Shown in pieces: positions 56,479-64,000 of a stretch of 64,000 nucleotides of DNA. Made by a program: the position numbers and the translations under genes. This DNA is from Brucella pecoris (GTDB taxonomy: Bacteria; Pseudomonadota; Alphaproteobacteria; Rhizobiales; Rhizobiaceae). The stretch is from contig NZ_VEWK01000001.1 in assembly GCF_006376675.1 (NCBI RefSeq), positions 619,679-683,678 on the forward strand, read 5' to 3'. Below the pieces are notes generated by a model, which saw only the letters and a program-made list of their open reading frames with translations, was not told where the DNA came from and did not search any database. The first letter of the stretch is position 1, and the number at the start of each line of letters is the position of its first letter.

Positions 56479-57948
56479 TTACGAGATTTGCCGCATTCGC
56501 CTGGCCAGAAGTTCAATACCTTCCGCGATGCGATTGAGCGGAATGGATGAATAAGCAATGCGAAAATATCGGCATGGCCGGTCGTCGTTCCAGAAGAATG
56601 GCGATCCCGATTCGATCAACACCCCATCCTCGCGCAGATCGCGCGCAAGCTTGTCTGCATCCATACCTTCCGGCCCTTCGATCCAGAATGCCGTGCCGCC
56701 AAAACCCGACTTGCCAGCGATTTTCAATCCTTCTCGATCGAGAGCCTCAATCATGACGATGTGACGCTTGTGATATTCAATCCGCATACGGTGAATGACC
56801 GCGTCGTAATGGCCAAGCGCCAGAAAATAAGCAGCCGTTCGCTGCAGATGACCAGGTGGGTGGCGCAGCATGAGCGCGCGCAGCGCCCTCGCCTCGCGGA
56901 TGACAGGCGCTGGTGCAACGAGATAACCGAGCCGAAGCCCCGGAAACAGCGACTTCGAAAAACTGCCCACATAAAGAACGCGGCCATACTGGTCGAGCGA
57001 TTTTAGCGCTGGTGTCGGTGGCTGGAGAAAGCTCATCTCGAATTCGTAATCATCCTCTACAATCACGAAATCGCGTTCTGCAGCGGCCTCCAAAAGCGCA
57101 ATACGCCGGGCACGTGGCATGGTGGCGGCTGTCGGCGATTGATGGCTGGGTGTCACGAATACCGCATCGATACCGTCCGGCAGCAATTCCGGTGGCAGGC
57201 CGCCCTGATCGACGTCCAGTGCCGTTACGCGGGCTCCTGTCAGATGGAGCGTGGCGCTGATATCGGGATGTCCCGGGTTCTCGCACACGACATGCGAACG
57301 CCGTGTCAGAAGCAGATGGCTGATGATCCAAAGCGCATTCTGTGCGCCAACCGTAACCAGTATTTCATCCGGCTCGGCCCGTATGCCACGGCTCGGCAGC
57401 GTGCGCGAACGGATATAATTGACGAGCTCCACGTCGTCAGCAGCGGCGAAATCGCCCGCCATGAGGATGAAATCTTCCCGTGCCAGCGCCCGCCGGGCGC
57501 AATCGCGCCATGCGGCGAGATCGAACAAAGTCTGGTCCATCTGGCCATAGAGGAAGGGATAGCGATATCGTCGCCAGTCCAAAGGCTTTCGAATGGTTTT
57601 CGCAATGTTGAAACCAAGCCGTAGTTTCGACGACCAGTCGACCGCGGTATCAGGTGTTTGCAAGAAGTCCTTGTCGGGCCGACTGATGGGAGGTGTTGCA
57701 GCCACGTGATAAGCACTGCGCGAATGCACCTCCAAATAGCCTTGAGATACAAGTTCCTGATAGGCCAGCGTCACAGTGAGCCGGGATAGTTTCAGGTATT
57801 CCGCCAGCTTCCGTGTCGAGGGCATGCGGGCGCCCGGTAAAACAGCACCAGAAAGAATGGCCGATACGGTTGTTTCACGGATCTGCGACTGCAAGCCCGT
57901 GTTTCGCCCGCCATCTATAAAGAAAATCGTCGGCGAAACCGCATCCAA
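56479..57948 (-). CDS. tauR: MocR/GntR-type regulator with aminotransferase domain, probable TauR
   Basis: This regulator of about 489 aa has an N-terminal winged helix (about 12-80, ARMPSTRKLAEYLKLSRLTV) and a class-I aminotransferase domain whose PLP lysine lies in YVGSFSKSLFPGLRLGYLV. The TTG at 57948 is used because GGAG lies 7 bp upstream; no ATG is available nearby. It is divergent from tauABC-xsc genes, and TauR in related bacteria activates this pathway when bound to taurine. The direct repeats at 58120-58151 fit TauR boxes. Confidence 0.85.
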   Translation of the reverse strand: MDAVSPTIFFIDGGRNTGLQSQIRETTVSAILSGAVLPGARMPSTRKLAEYLKLSRLTVTLAYQELVSQGYLEVHSRSAYHVAATPPISRPDKDFLQTPDTAVDWSSKLRLGFNIAKTIRKPLDWRRYRYPFLYGQMDQTLFDLAAWRDCARRALAREDFILMAGDFAAADDVELVNYIRSRTLPSRGIRAEPDEILVTVGAQNALWIISHLLLTRRSHVVCENPGHPDISATLHLTGARVTALDVDQGGLPPELLPDGIDAVFVTPSHQSPTAATMPRARRIALLEAAAERDFVIVEDDYEFEMSFLQPPTPALKSLDQYGRVLYVGSFSKSLFPGLRLGYLVAPAPVIREARALRALMLRHPPGHLQRTAAYFLALGHYDAVIHRMRIEYHKRHIVMIEALDREGLKIAGKSGFGGTAFWIEGPEGMDADKLARDLREDGVLIESGSPFFWNDDRPCRYFRIAYSSIPLNRIAEGIELLARRMRQIS

Positions 57949-58119
57949 TGCCAAACTCCATTAGTAAATCTGCAAATACACTCAAGTTAGTGTCAGTTTT
58001 TCCGCTTCGGGCTCCACTTAGCAATAGTGTTTCTTCTTTCTGCGTCTCCCCATGGAATAATTCCGGTGGCAAGATGTGTGCATGCCCGGCTCGCGGGCAG
58101 TGCCATCTCGATCGCCAAA

Positions 58120-58151
58120 CTGGACTTATTGACTATTCCAACTGGATATAA
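58120..58151 (+). promoter_or_regulatory. Direct-repeat TauR-type operator upstream of tauA
   Basis: CTGGACTTAT (58120-58129) and CTGGATATAA (58142-58151) stand 22 bp apart, two helical turns, on the same face. They match the CTGGACYTAA direct repeat I recall for TauR. A weaker third copy, CTGGAACTGA, lies at 58184-58193. The rest of the tauR-tauA intergenic region (57949-58260) shows no further gene. Confidence 0.6.
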
Positions 58152-58260
58152 GGCAAAACTGATGAGATGGCTATCGTTTGTAACTGGAACTGAAGATTGG
58201 CGAAAAACGCCAGCAGTCGTGACCAAGTCAGGCATGGTTCGTAAATGGAAGGGGAACTCC

Positions 58261-59286
58261 ATGAACTATTTCAATAGCATAAAACGGGTGGTGTTATTTT
58301 CGGCTGTAGCAGCGTTCTCAACGACTGCAGCCTATGCCGAAACCACGGTTGTGGTCGGCTATCAGCAGATCGTCGGTCCCTTTCTGACCGCGATCACAGA
58401 TGGTAAGTTCGATGCGGCAGCCGAGAAAGCCGGATACAAGATCGACTGGCGCCAGTTCGCCTCGGGTGGAGATATCTCGACCGCACTCGCCTCGGGCAAT
58501 GTCCCCATTGGTGTGATCGGCTCGACAGGTATCGCAGCAGCCGCCACGCGCGGTGTCGAACTTCAACTCTTCTGGATCCTCGACAACATCGGCAAATCAG
58601 AAGCCTTGGTGGCGCGCGAGGGTTCCGGCATTGAGAAGCCGGAAGACCTCAAGGGCAAGAAGATCGGTGTGCCGTTCGTTTCCACCTCCCACTTCCATCT
58701 TCTCGTTGGCATGGACGACATCTGGAAGATCAATCCGCGTGACGCGGAAATCCTCAACATGACGCCGCCACAAATCGTTGCCGCCTGGCAGCGCGGCGAT
58801 ATCGACGCGGCCTATGTCTGGCCACCAGCACTTTCCGAGATCCTCAAGACAGGCAAAGAAATTGCCAATTCGGAAGAAATCGGTGCGAAAAGCGTTCCGA
58901 CCTTCGACGGACTTGTTGTGGACAAGAGCTTCGCCAGCGAAAATCCGGAATTCATGACCGCCTTCACAACGGTGCTGAAGGACGCCTATGCCGATTACAA
59001 AGCCAATGGCAGCCAATGGACAGCCGATTCCGAACAGGTCAAAGGCATGGTCAAGCTGATCGGCGGCAATGCTGCTGACATACCCGGCGCACTCGCGCTG
59101 TTGTCCTTCCCCACAGCGGAAGAACAGGCCTCGCCGACATGGCTTGGCGGCGGTAAGGACAGCGGGGCACTTAAATCCGTTACCCAGAGCGCGAAATTCC
59201 TTGTCAGTCAGAAACAGTTGGATCAGGCTCTGGATGATTATAGCGGCAATGTAAACGGCAGTTTTGCCGAAGCTGCAGCGAAGTAA
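58261..59286 (+). CDS. tauA: Taurine ABC transporter substrate-binding protein
   Basis: This protein of about 341 aa has a signal peptide (MNYFNSIKRVVLFSAVAAFSTTAAYA). The mature part begins ETTVVVGYQQIVGPFLTA, the TauA opening that binds taurine. ATG 58261 has aaggggaac upstream; the frame to 58027 is unsupported. It is the first gene of tauABC-X-Y-xsc, and a hairpin after it probably raises its level over the other components. Confidence 0.92.
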   Translation: MNYFNSIKRVVLFSAVAAFSTTAAYAETTVVVGYQQIVGPFLTAITDGKFDAAAEKAGYKIDWRQFASGGDISTALASGNVPIGVIGSTGIAAAATRGVELQLFWILDNIGKSEALVAREGSGIEKPEDLKGKKIGVPFVSTSHFHLLVGMDDIWKINPRDAEILNMTPPQIVAAWQRGDIDAAYVWPPALSEILKTGKEIANSEEIGAKSVPTFDGLVVDKSFASENPEFMTAFTTVLKDAYADYKANGSQWTADSEQVKGMVKLIGGNAADIPGALALLSFPTAEEQASPTWLGGGKDSGALKSVTQSAKFLVSQKQLDQALDDYSGNVNGSFAEAAAK

Positions 59287-59314
59287 TTACGTGAAGTAAT
59301 TCAAGCGCCTCCGC

Positions 59315-59342
59315 CAGCGGCTGGCTTTCGGGCAAGCCGCTG
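59315..59342 (+). other. Intercistronic hairpin between tauA and tauB
   Basis: Perfect 8-bp arms (cagcggct and agccgctg) enclose a 12-nt loop, followed without a T tract by more paired sequence (cggttcc ... ggaaccg, 59351-59392). The structure probably protects the tauA mRNA end or attenuates expression. Confidence 0.5.
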
Positions 59343-59417
59343 AACCGAGACGGTTCCTGTATTATTGTGAAATCTGGTTATACCGGAACCGCTCCTTCGT
59401 TCCCGAAAGGTGACGTC

Positions 59418-60230
59418 ATGGAAACCTTGAACGTATCGAATGTCAGCCTGACCTATCCTGGTCTTTATGTGGAAGAAGCCGTGATTGCGCTAAAGGGTGT
59501 CAATCTGCGGATCGACAGCGGGGATTTCGTAGTGGCGCTCGGTGCGTCAGGCTGCGGAAAAACCACGCTTCTCAACCTCATGGCGGGGTTCATGATCCCG
59601 TCAGCAGGGGAAATAACGCTTGGCGGAAGGCAAGTGCGTGGTCCCGGCGCCGATAGAGGTGTCGTCTTCCAGAAGCACGCTCTTCTTCCCTGGCTGAATG
59701 TCGTCGACAACACCGAGTTCGGCCTCAAGCTTCAGGGTGTACCGAAAGCTGAGCGGCGCCAACGCGCTGCCAAGAACCTCGCACTGGTAGGCTTGCAGGA
59801 CTTTCACAATCACAAGATCTATCAGCTTTCCGGTGGTATGCAGCAGCGTGTCGGCATTGCCCGCGCATTGACTTGCGACCCTGCTATGCTGCTCATGGAT
59901 GAGCCCATGGCAGCGCTCGATGCCCTTACTCGCGAAACGATCCAGGAATTGCTTCTGCGGGTCTGGCAAGTGACTAACAAAATGTTCTTCTTCATCACTC
60001 ACAGCGTCGAAGAGGCCTTGTTTCTCGGTTCGCGGTTGATCGTCATGTCGCCACGTCCCGGACGGATCACCCATACATATGATCTGGATTTCAACCGACG
60101 CTTTCTGGAATGCGGTGACGCGCGCGCCGTCAAGTCCAGTCCCGACTTCATCAAGATGCGTGAGACAATTCTGGGGATTATCTATGGCGATGAACGTGCA
60201 TCAGGAAACCCGGAACTGGTCCATGCTTGA
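59418..60230 (+). CDS. tauB: Taurine ABC transporter ATP-binding protein
   Basis: This ATPase of about 270 aa has Walker [10 protein letters not shown], signature [15 protein letters not shown] and Walker [21 protein letters not shown] 59418 has aaggtg upstream; the frame to 59367 is unsupported. It powers TauC and sits between tauA and tauC in the operon. Confidence 0.93.
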   Translation: METLNVSNVSLTYPGLYVEEAVIALKGVNLRIDSGDFVVALGASGCGKTTLLNLMAGFMIPSAGEITLGGRQVRGPGADRGVVFQKHALLPWLNVVDNTEFGLKLQGVPKAERRQRAAKNLALVGLQDFHNHKIYQLSGGMQQRVGIARALTCDPAMLLMDEPMAALDALTRETIQELLLRVWQVTNKMFFFITHSVEEALFLGSRLIVMSPRPGRITHTYDLDFNRRFLECGDARAVKSSPDFIKMRETILGIIYGDERASGNPELVHA

Positions 60231-61050
60231 GTTTTTTACTCGGGCGCGGCCAGTCAAGCCCGGTAAGATCTACGGCGCTCCCGGCGATGGTAACAGCGGC
60301 TTCATCAGTCTTTTCACTGCGCTCGCCCTGCTGGGACTATGGTTTCTCGTGACGGGAATGGGTTGGGTCAAGCCGCTTTTTCTCCCCTCTCCCTTTGCAG
60401 TCTATGGCAAGTTCGTGGTCGCCATGACAGATGGCGTGGCAAACTCCACTCTGGCCGAACATACGCTCGCCAGCCTTGGACGTGTATTAGGCGCCTTCGC
60501 AATTGCCTGTATCACGGCGATCCCTATCGGCATCATGATGGGCATGAGCAATGTCGTTCGTGGCGTACTGGACCCGATTATCGAGTTTTACCGACCGCTG
60601 CCGCCCCTTGCCTATCTCCCATTGATCATCATCTGGCTTGGTATCGGTGAATTCCCGAAGGTGTTCCTTATTTTCCTGGCAATCTTCGCTCCGATGGCGA
60701 TCGCGGCCAGAGCCGGCGTTCGCTCCGTGTCCACAGAACAGATCCATGCGGCCTATGCGATGGGCGCATCCCGGACGCAGGTGATAACCCAAGTCATCAT
60801 GAAAGCGGCTATGCCGGAAATCTTCACTGGCATGCGTATCGGAATTGGTGTGGGTTGGACAACACTTGTGGCGGCAGAAATGGTGGCAGCCCACCGTGGT
60901 CTTGGCTTCATGGTGCTCAACGCGGCACAGTTTCTGGCCAGCGACACCGTCATCATGGGCATCATCGTCATCGGCGTGTTCGCTTTCGCCTTCGACCTTC
61001 TGATCCGTTACATGGAAAAGGTCCTCATCCCGTGGAAGGGCAAAGTCTGA
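60223..61050 (+). CDS. tauC: Taurine ABC transporter permease
   Basis: This permease of about 275 aa has six helices (first [18 protein letters not shown]) and the EAA-type loop [25 protein letters not shown] 60223 ([14 protein letters not shown]) overlaps the tauB stop by 8 bp and gives the usual TauC length. An in-frame ATG at 60184 would add 13 residues and is not excluded. Confidence 0.9.
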   Translation: MLEFFTRARPVKPGKIYGAPGDGNSGFISLFTALALLGLWFLVTGMGWVKPLFLPSPFAVYGKFVVAMTDGVANSTLAEHTLASLGRVLGAFAIACITAIPIGIMMGMSNVVRGVLDPIIEFYRPLPPLAYLPLIIIWLGIGEFPKVFLIFLAIFAPMAIAARAGVRSVSTEQIHAAYAMGASRTQVITQVIMKAAMPEIFTGMRIGIGVGWTTLVAAEMVAAHRGLGFMVLNAAQFLASDTVIMGIIVIGVFAFAFDLLIRYMEKVLIPWKGKV

Positions 61051-61182
61051 TGGCGATACAACCAGTTTAACAGCCCGACCGAAATCCCATTCACAACATC
61101 AATCGCGCGGCAATTCTGCCGCGCCACAGGGAAGCTTTGCCCGAAACCAGGGCAGATTTCAGACGCATCAAGGAGCATTCGA

Positions 61183-61572
61183 ATGTCCGCCGGACAACTC
61201 ACAGAGAAGCATTTTTCCGACCTCTTCGACGCCTTCAACCGGCACGACATCGACGCGATCATGGCCTTTTTCTCCGATGACTGCGTGTTCTACACCATCG
61301 GCGGCGAGGAAGTTTACGGCACCCGTCTCGAAGGCAAGGATGCCATCGCCAAGGCGTTCTCTAGCGTCTGGGCTGCTATGCCCGATGTGAAATGGGATGG
61401 GCACAGGCACTTCGTGAGCGGCGACCGTGCCGTGTCCGAATGGACCTTTCGCGGAACGGACGCCACCGGCGCGCGCGTCGAGGCCGAGGGCTGCGATCTC
61501 TTCACACAGCGTGACGGCAAGATCGTCCGCAAACAGGCATTCCGCAAGAACCGGCCTTTGCTGAAGGCGTAA
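61183..61572 (+). CDS. SnoaL/NTF2-like protein, probable TauX small subunit of taurine dehydrogenase
   Basis: This 129-aa protein has the SnoaL/NTF2-like fold (LFDAFNRHDIDAIMAFFSDDCVFYT and VRKQAFRKNRPL). A clear AAGGAG precedes the ATG at 7 bp. In Rhodobacter- and Paracoccus-type loci a small TauX precedes the flavoprotein TauY, so I take it as the taurine dehydrogenase small subunit. The role rests on position alone. Confidence 0.75.
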   Translation: MSAGQLTEKHFSDLFDAFNRHDIDAIMAFFSDDCVFYTIGGEEVYGTRLEGKDAIAKAFSSVWAAMPDVKWDGHRHFVSGDRAVSEWTFRGTDATGARVEAEGCDLFTQRDGKIVRKQAFRKNRPLLKA

Positions 61573-61611
61573 GCCCCAACAATGTCCGTCGGTGATTTGG
61601 AGGACCGGCAT

Positions 61612-63012
61612 ATGGATACCCACACACTCAACAGTTTCTCCGCCACCCAGCCATTCGATCCCGCCTATGATCCGGTGGTTTCGAAGACGCCCGGACAAGG
61701 CCGCGACTATGCACCGACATACTGGATCGGTACTGCCGGACCGGCGCCGGAGGATGACGGCCCTATTCGTGGAGACGTTGATGCCGATGTCGTCATCGTC
61801 GGTTCAGGTTATACGGGCCTCTCGGCAGCGATCCATCTCGCCCGGGATCACGGCGTCAAAGCCATGGTACTGGAAGCGAATGGCGTTGCATGGGGATGCA
61901 GCACCCGCAACGGCGGCCAAGCGCAGATTTCAGCCGGGCGGCTCAAGCGTTCGCAATGGATCGAGCGTTGGGGCGTCGATGTCGCCCGGAAATTGCATAA
62001 GGAAATTGCTGAAGGTTTCGACCTCTTTCGCGCACTCATTGCCGAACCGGAAATAGATTGTGATCCGCAGGATGGCGGTCATCTTTACATTGCCCATCGC
62101 GACAAGGTCCTTCCATCGCTGGAGAAGGAGTCCCGTCTGCTGAATGAGGTGTTCGGCTATCGGACGCGCATGGTTGGTCGCGATGAGATTCACCGCGACT
62201 TCATCCGCGATCAGGAGGCGCACGGGGCTATGTACGAGCCGGACGGCATAGGCATTCACGCCGCAAAACTCGCCTTTGGCTATCTTCGGCTTGCCCGTAA
62301 GCTGGGTGCAAAGGTGCATACCGCAAGTCCGGTCCTTAGCTGCCGGAAGAACGGTAATGTCTTTCATCTCAACACGCCGAACGGTACGGTCAAGGCGCGA
62401 CAGGTATGTTTTGCGACAGCGGGATACACCTCGCCCGGCCTTCACCCGTTAACGCGATATCGGCTGATGCCGGTGCTGTCGAACTCCATCGTGACGCGAC
62501 CGCTGACGCCGGATGAGATAGAAGCTTGCGGTCCCAAGACCGGCATTCCGCTGACCGACACGCGGACGCTTCGCCACTATTATCGTTTTCTGCCGGACGG
62601 GCGGATGCAGATTGGCAGCCGCAGCGCCATTACGGGAGCCGATGCGCCAAACCGGAAATATTACGATCTGTTGCTTTCGGGGCTTTACCGGAAGTTCCCG
62701 GCGCTGACCGGCATCAAGATCGATTATTCCTGGTGGGGATGGGTCGATGTCAGCCATGACATGATGCCCCGCATCTATCGTCCCGATCCGACGCAGGAAA
62801 TCTACTATGCCATGGGCTACGGTGGCAACGGCGTGATGTATTCCGCACAGGCCGGACGCCGGGTCGCCCAATTGATGACAGGCCAAGGACAAGGGCTGGA
62901 CCTGCCGATCTTCACCTCCGAACTGCCGAGCTACGGCATGCTGACGCCATTTCGGCGCATAGGCCAACGCGCGATGTATCGCTGGTATGCGCTGAAAGAC
63001 GAAGTTCTCTGA
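61612..63012 (+). CDS. FAD-dependent oxidoreductase, probable TauY large subunit of taurine dehydrogenase
   Basis: This flavoprotein of about 466 aa has the FAD motif VVIVGSGYTGLSAAIHLARD (near 56-75), the family segment WGCSTRNGGQAQISAG, and the C-terminal GYGGNGVMYSAQAGRRVAQL. ATG 61612 has GGAGG 8 bp upstream; the frame to 61582 is not needed. It would oxidise taurine to sulfoacetaldehyde and ammonia, giving electrons to the respiratory chain, in place of a taurine-pyruvate aminotransferase. PuuB-like gamma-glutamylputrescine oxidase is the alternative from sequence alone. Confidence 0.8.
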   Translation: MDTHTLNSFSATQPFDPAYDPVVSKTPGQGRDYAPTYWIGTAGPAPEDDGPIRGDVDADVVIVGSGYTGLSAAIHLARDHGVKAMVLEANGVAWGCSTRNGGQAQISAGRLKRSQWIERWGVDVARKLHKEIAEGFDLFRALIAEPEIDCDPQDGGHLYIAHRDKVLPSLEKESRLLNEVFGYRTRMVGRDEIHRDFIRDQEAHGAMYEPDGIGIHAAKLAFGYLRLARKLGAKVHTASPVLSCRKNGNVFHLNTPNGTVKARQVCFATAGYTSPGLHPLTRYRLMPVLSNSIVTRPLTPDEIEACGPKTGIPLTDTRTLRHYYRFLPDGRMQIGSRSAITGADAPNRKYYDLLLSGLYRKFPALTGIKIDYSWWGWVDVSHDMMPRIYRPDPTQEIYYAMGYGGNGVMYSAQAGRRVAQLMTGQGQGLDLPIFTSELPSYGMLTPFRRIGQRAMYRWYALKDEVL

Positions 63013-63034
63013 ATTGCAAGGAAAGGTACTCGCC

Positions 63035-64000
63035 ATGAAAATGACGACGGAAGAAGCGTTTGTTAAGGTTCTGCAGATGCATGGGATAGAGCATGCATTT
63101 GGGATCATCGGTTCGGCGATGATGCCGGTTTCGGATCTGTTTCCGAAGGCAGGCATTACGTTCTGGGATTGTGCGCATGAGACGAATGCGGCGCTGATCT
63201 GCGACGGCTATACGCGTGTGACCGGCAAGATGGGCATGGCGATTGCCCAGAACGGTCCGGGTGTGACCGGCTTCGTGACCGCCATCAAGACGGCCTACTG
63301 GAACCACACGCCGATGCTGCTGGTCACGCCGCAGGCTGCCAACAAGACCATTGGGCAGGGCGGCTTTCAGGAAGTGGAACAGATGGCGCTGTTCGAGGAG
63401 ATGGTCTGCTATCAGGAAGAAGTGCGCGATGCGACCCGCATTCCCGAAGTGCTGAACCGGGTGATCGAGAAGGCGTGGCGCGGTTGCGCACCGGCGCAGA
63501 TCAACGTTCCGCGCGATTTCTGGACGCAGGTGATTGATGTCGACCTGCCGCAGATCGTGCGACTGGAGCGTCCGAGCGGCGGGCGCGACGCCATTGCCGA
63601 GGCTGCAAAGCTTCTGACCGAAGCAAAATTCCCGGTCATTCTCAACGGTGCCGGTGTCGTCATCGGCGGCGCAATCCCGGAATCCATCGCGCTTGCCGAA
63701 AGGCTCGATGCGCCGGTCTGCTGCGGCTACCAGCATAATGATGCCTTCCCCGGCAGCCATCCGCTTGCTGCAGGCCCGCTCGGCTATAACGGCTCCAAGG
63801 CCGCGATGGAACTGATCGCCAGGGCCGATGTGGTTCTGGCGCTCGGCACCCGCCTCAATCCGTTCTCGACGCTGCCCGGCTATGGCATCGACTATTGGCC
63901 GAAGGACGCCAAGATCATCCAGATCGACATCAACCCGGATCGCATCGGCCTCACCAAGAAGATCACGGTCGGCATTTGCGGCGATGCCAAGCAGGTCGCG
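63035..64000 (+). CDS. xsc: Sulfoacetaldehyde acetyltransferase, N-terminal part
   Basis: The open frame from ATG 63035 runs off the window after 322 codons (full length is usually about 590). It is a thiamine-diphosphate enzyme: FWDCAHETNAALICDGYTRV carries the cofactor-activating Glu, QNGPGVTGFV follows, and PQAANKTIGQGGFQEVEQMA is typical of Xsc rather than acetolactate synthase. Xsc converts sulfoacetaldehyde and phosphate into acetyl phosphate and sulfite. A ribosome binding site (aaggaaagg) precedes the ATG. Confidence 0.93.
   Translation, partial: MKMTTEEAFVKVLQMHGIEHAFGIIGSAMMPVSDLFPKAGITFWDCAHETNAALICDGYTRVTGKMGMAIAQNGPGVTGFVTAIKTAYWNHTPMLLVTPQAANKTIGQGGFQEVEQMALFEEMVCYQEEVRDATRIPEVLNRVIEKAWRGCAPAQINVPRDFWTQVIDVDLPQIVRLERPSGGRDAIAEAAKLLTEAKFPVILNGAGVVIGGAIPESIALAERLDAPVCCGYQHNDAFPGSHPLAAGPLGYNGSKAAMELIARADVVLALGTRLNPFSTLPGYGIDYWPKDAKIIQIDINPDRIGLTKKITVGICGDAKQVA

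Overview
The window looks like a chromosomal segment of an alphaproteobacterium of the order Hyphomicrobiales, most likely Brucella/Ochrobactrum. The evidence is moderate-to-high GC, tight operons with ATGA overlaps, several GTG/TTG starts, a fused PhaAB-type cation/proton antiporter, an FtsK without a membrane anchor, a MocR-type taurine regulator, and dispersed palindromic 'agagcatttcc...' intergenic elements. This assignment is inference from gene content; no marker gene was searched. No rRNA, tRNA, CRISPR array, phage or transposase was recognised. The window reads as ordinary metabolic and transport chromosome rather than an island.

Layout. 1-3.4 kb: the 3' end of a MacB-like permease gene, a soluble FtsK-type DNA translocase and an unknown 61-aa protein behind a good sigma70-like promoter. 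3.5-7.2 kb: a DadA-like FAD oxidoreductase, a class-C beta-lactamase-family hydrolase and a divergent AraC regulator. 7.3-13.0 kb: a SURF1 protein convergent with a complete branched-chain 2-oxoacid dehydrogenase operon (E1alpha, E1beta, E2, E3). 13.6-21.1 kb: a sugar ABC transporter with a Gfo/Idh/MocA oxidoreductase, divergent from an amino-sugar-type kinase and a GntR regulator. 21.3-28.4 kb: cytochrome bd oxidase with its CydDC exporter and CydX, led by a GbsR/MarR-type regulator (regulator-cydDCABX) with a palindrome in front. 28.8-34.8 kb: the six-gene pha/mrp K+(Na+)/H+ antiporter operon.

35-36.5 kb: an FAD/NAD(P)-binding protein. 36.8 kb: a nitroreductase. 37.5-41.5 kb: the four-gene set ATP-grasp / alpha-E / transglutaminase / Anbu protease, a conserved but functionally unresolved peptide-modification and proteolysis system; it is the most interesting locus here. 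41.6 kb: a MogA/MoaB protein. 42.3-47.0 kb: a polar amino-acid-type ABC transporter co-transcribed with an M20 amidohydrolase. 47.4-50.1 kb: a GNAT acetyltransferase and a TctDE-like two-component system. 50.1-53.1 kb: an NMT1/SsuABC-type ABC transporter. 53.4-54.1 kb: two paralogous small proteins of unknown function. 54.1-56.3 kb: a large coiled-coil OmpA-family protein. 56.5-64 kb: a taurine catabolic locus (tauR, tauABC, tauX-like, tauY-like, and the start of xsc, which runs off the window end).

Three themes recur. Uptake systems sit with the enzymes that process their substrate (taurine, an amino sugar, acylated amino acids). Hairpins follow several binding-protein genes and probably set protein ratios. 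Mosaic palindromic repeats occupy intercistronic gaps.
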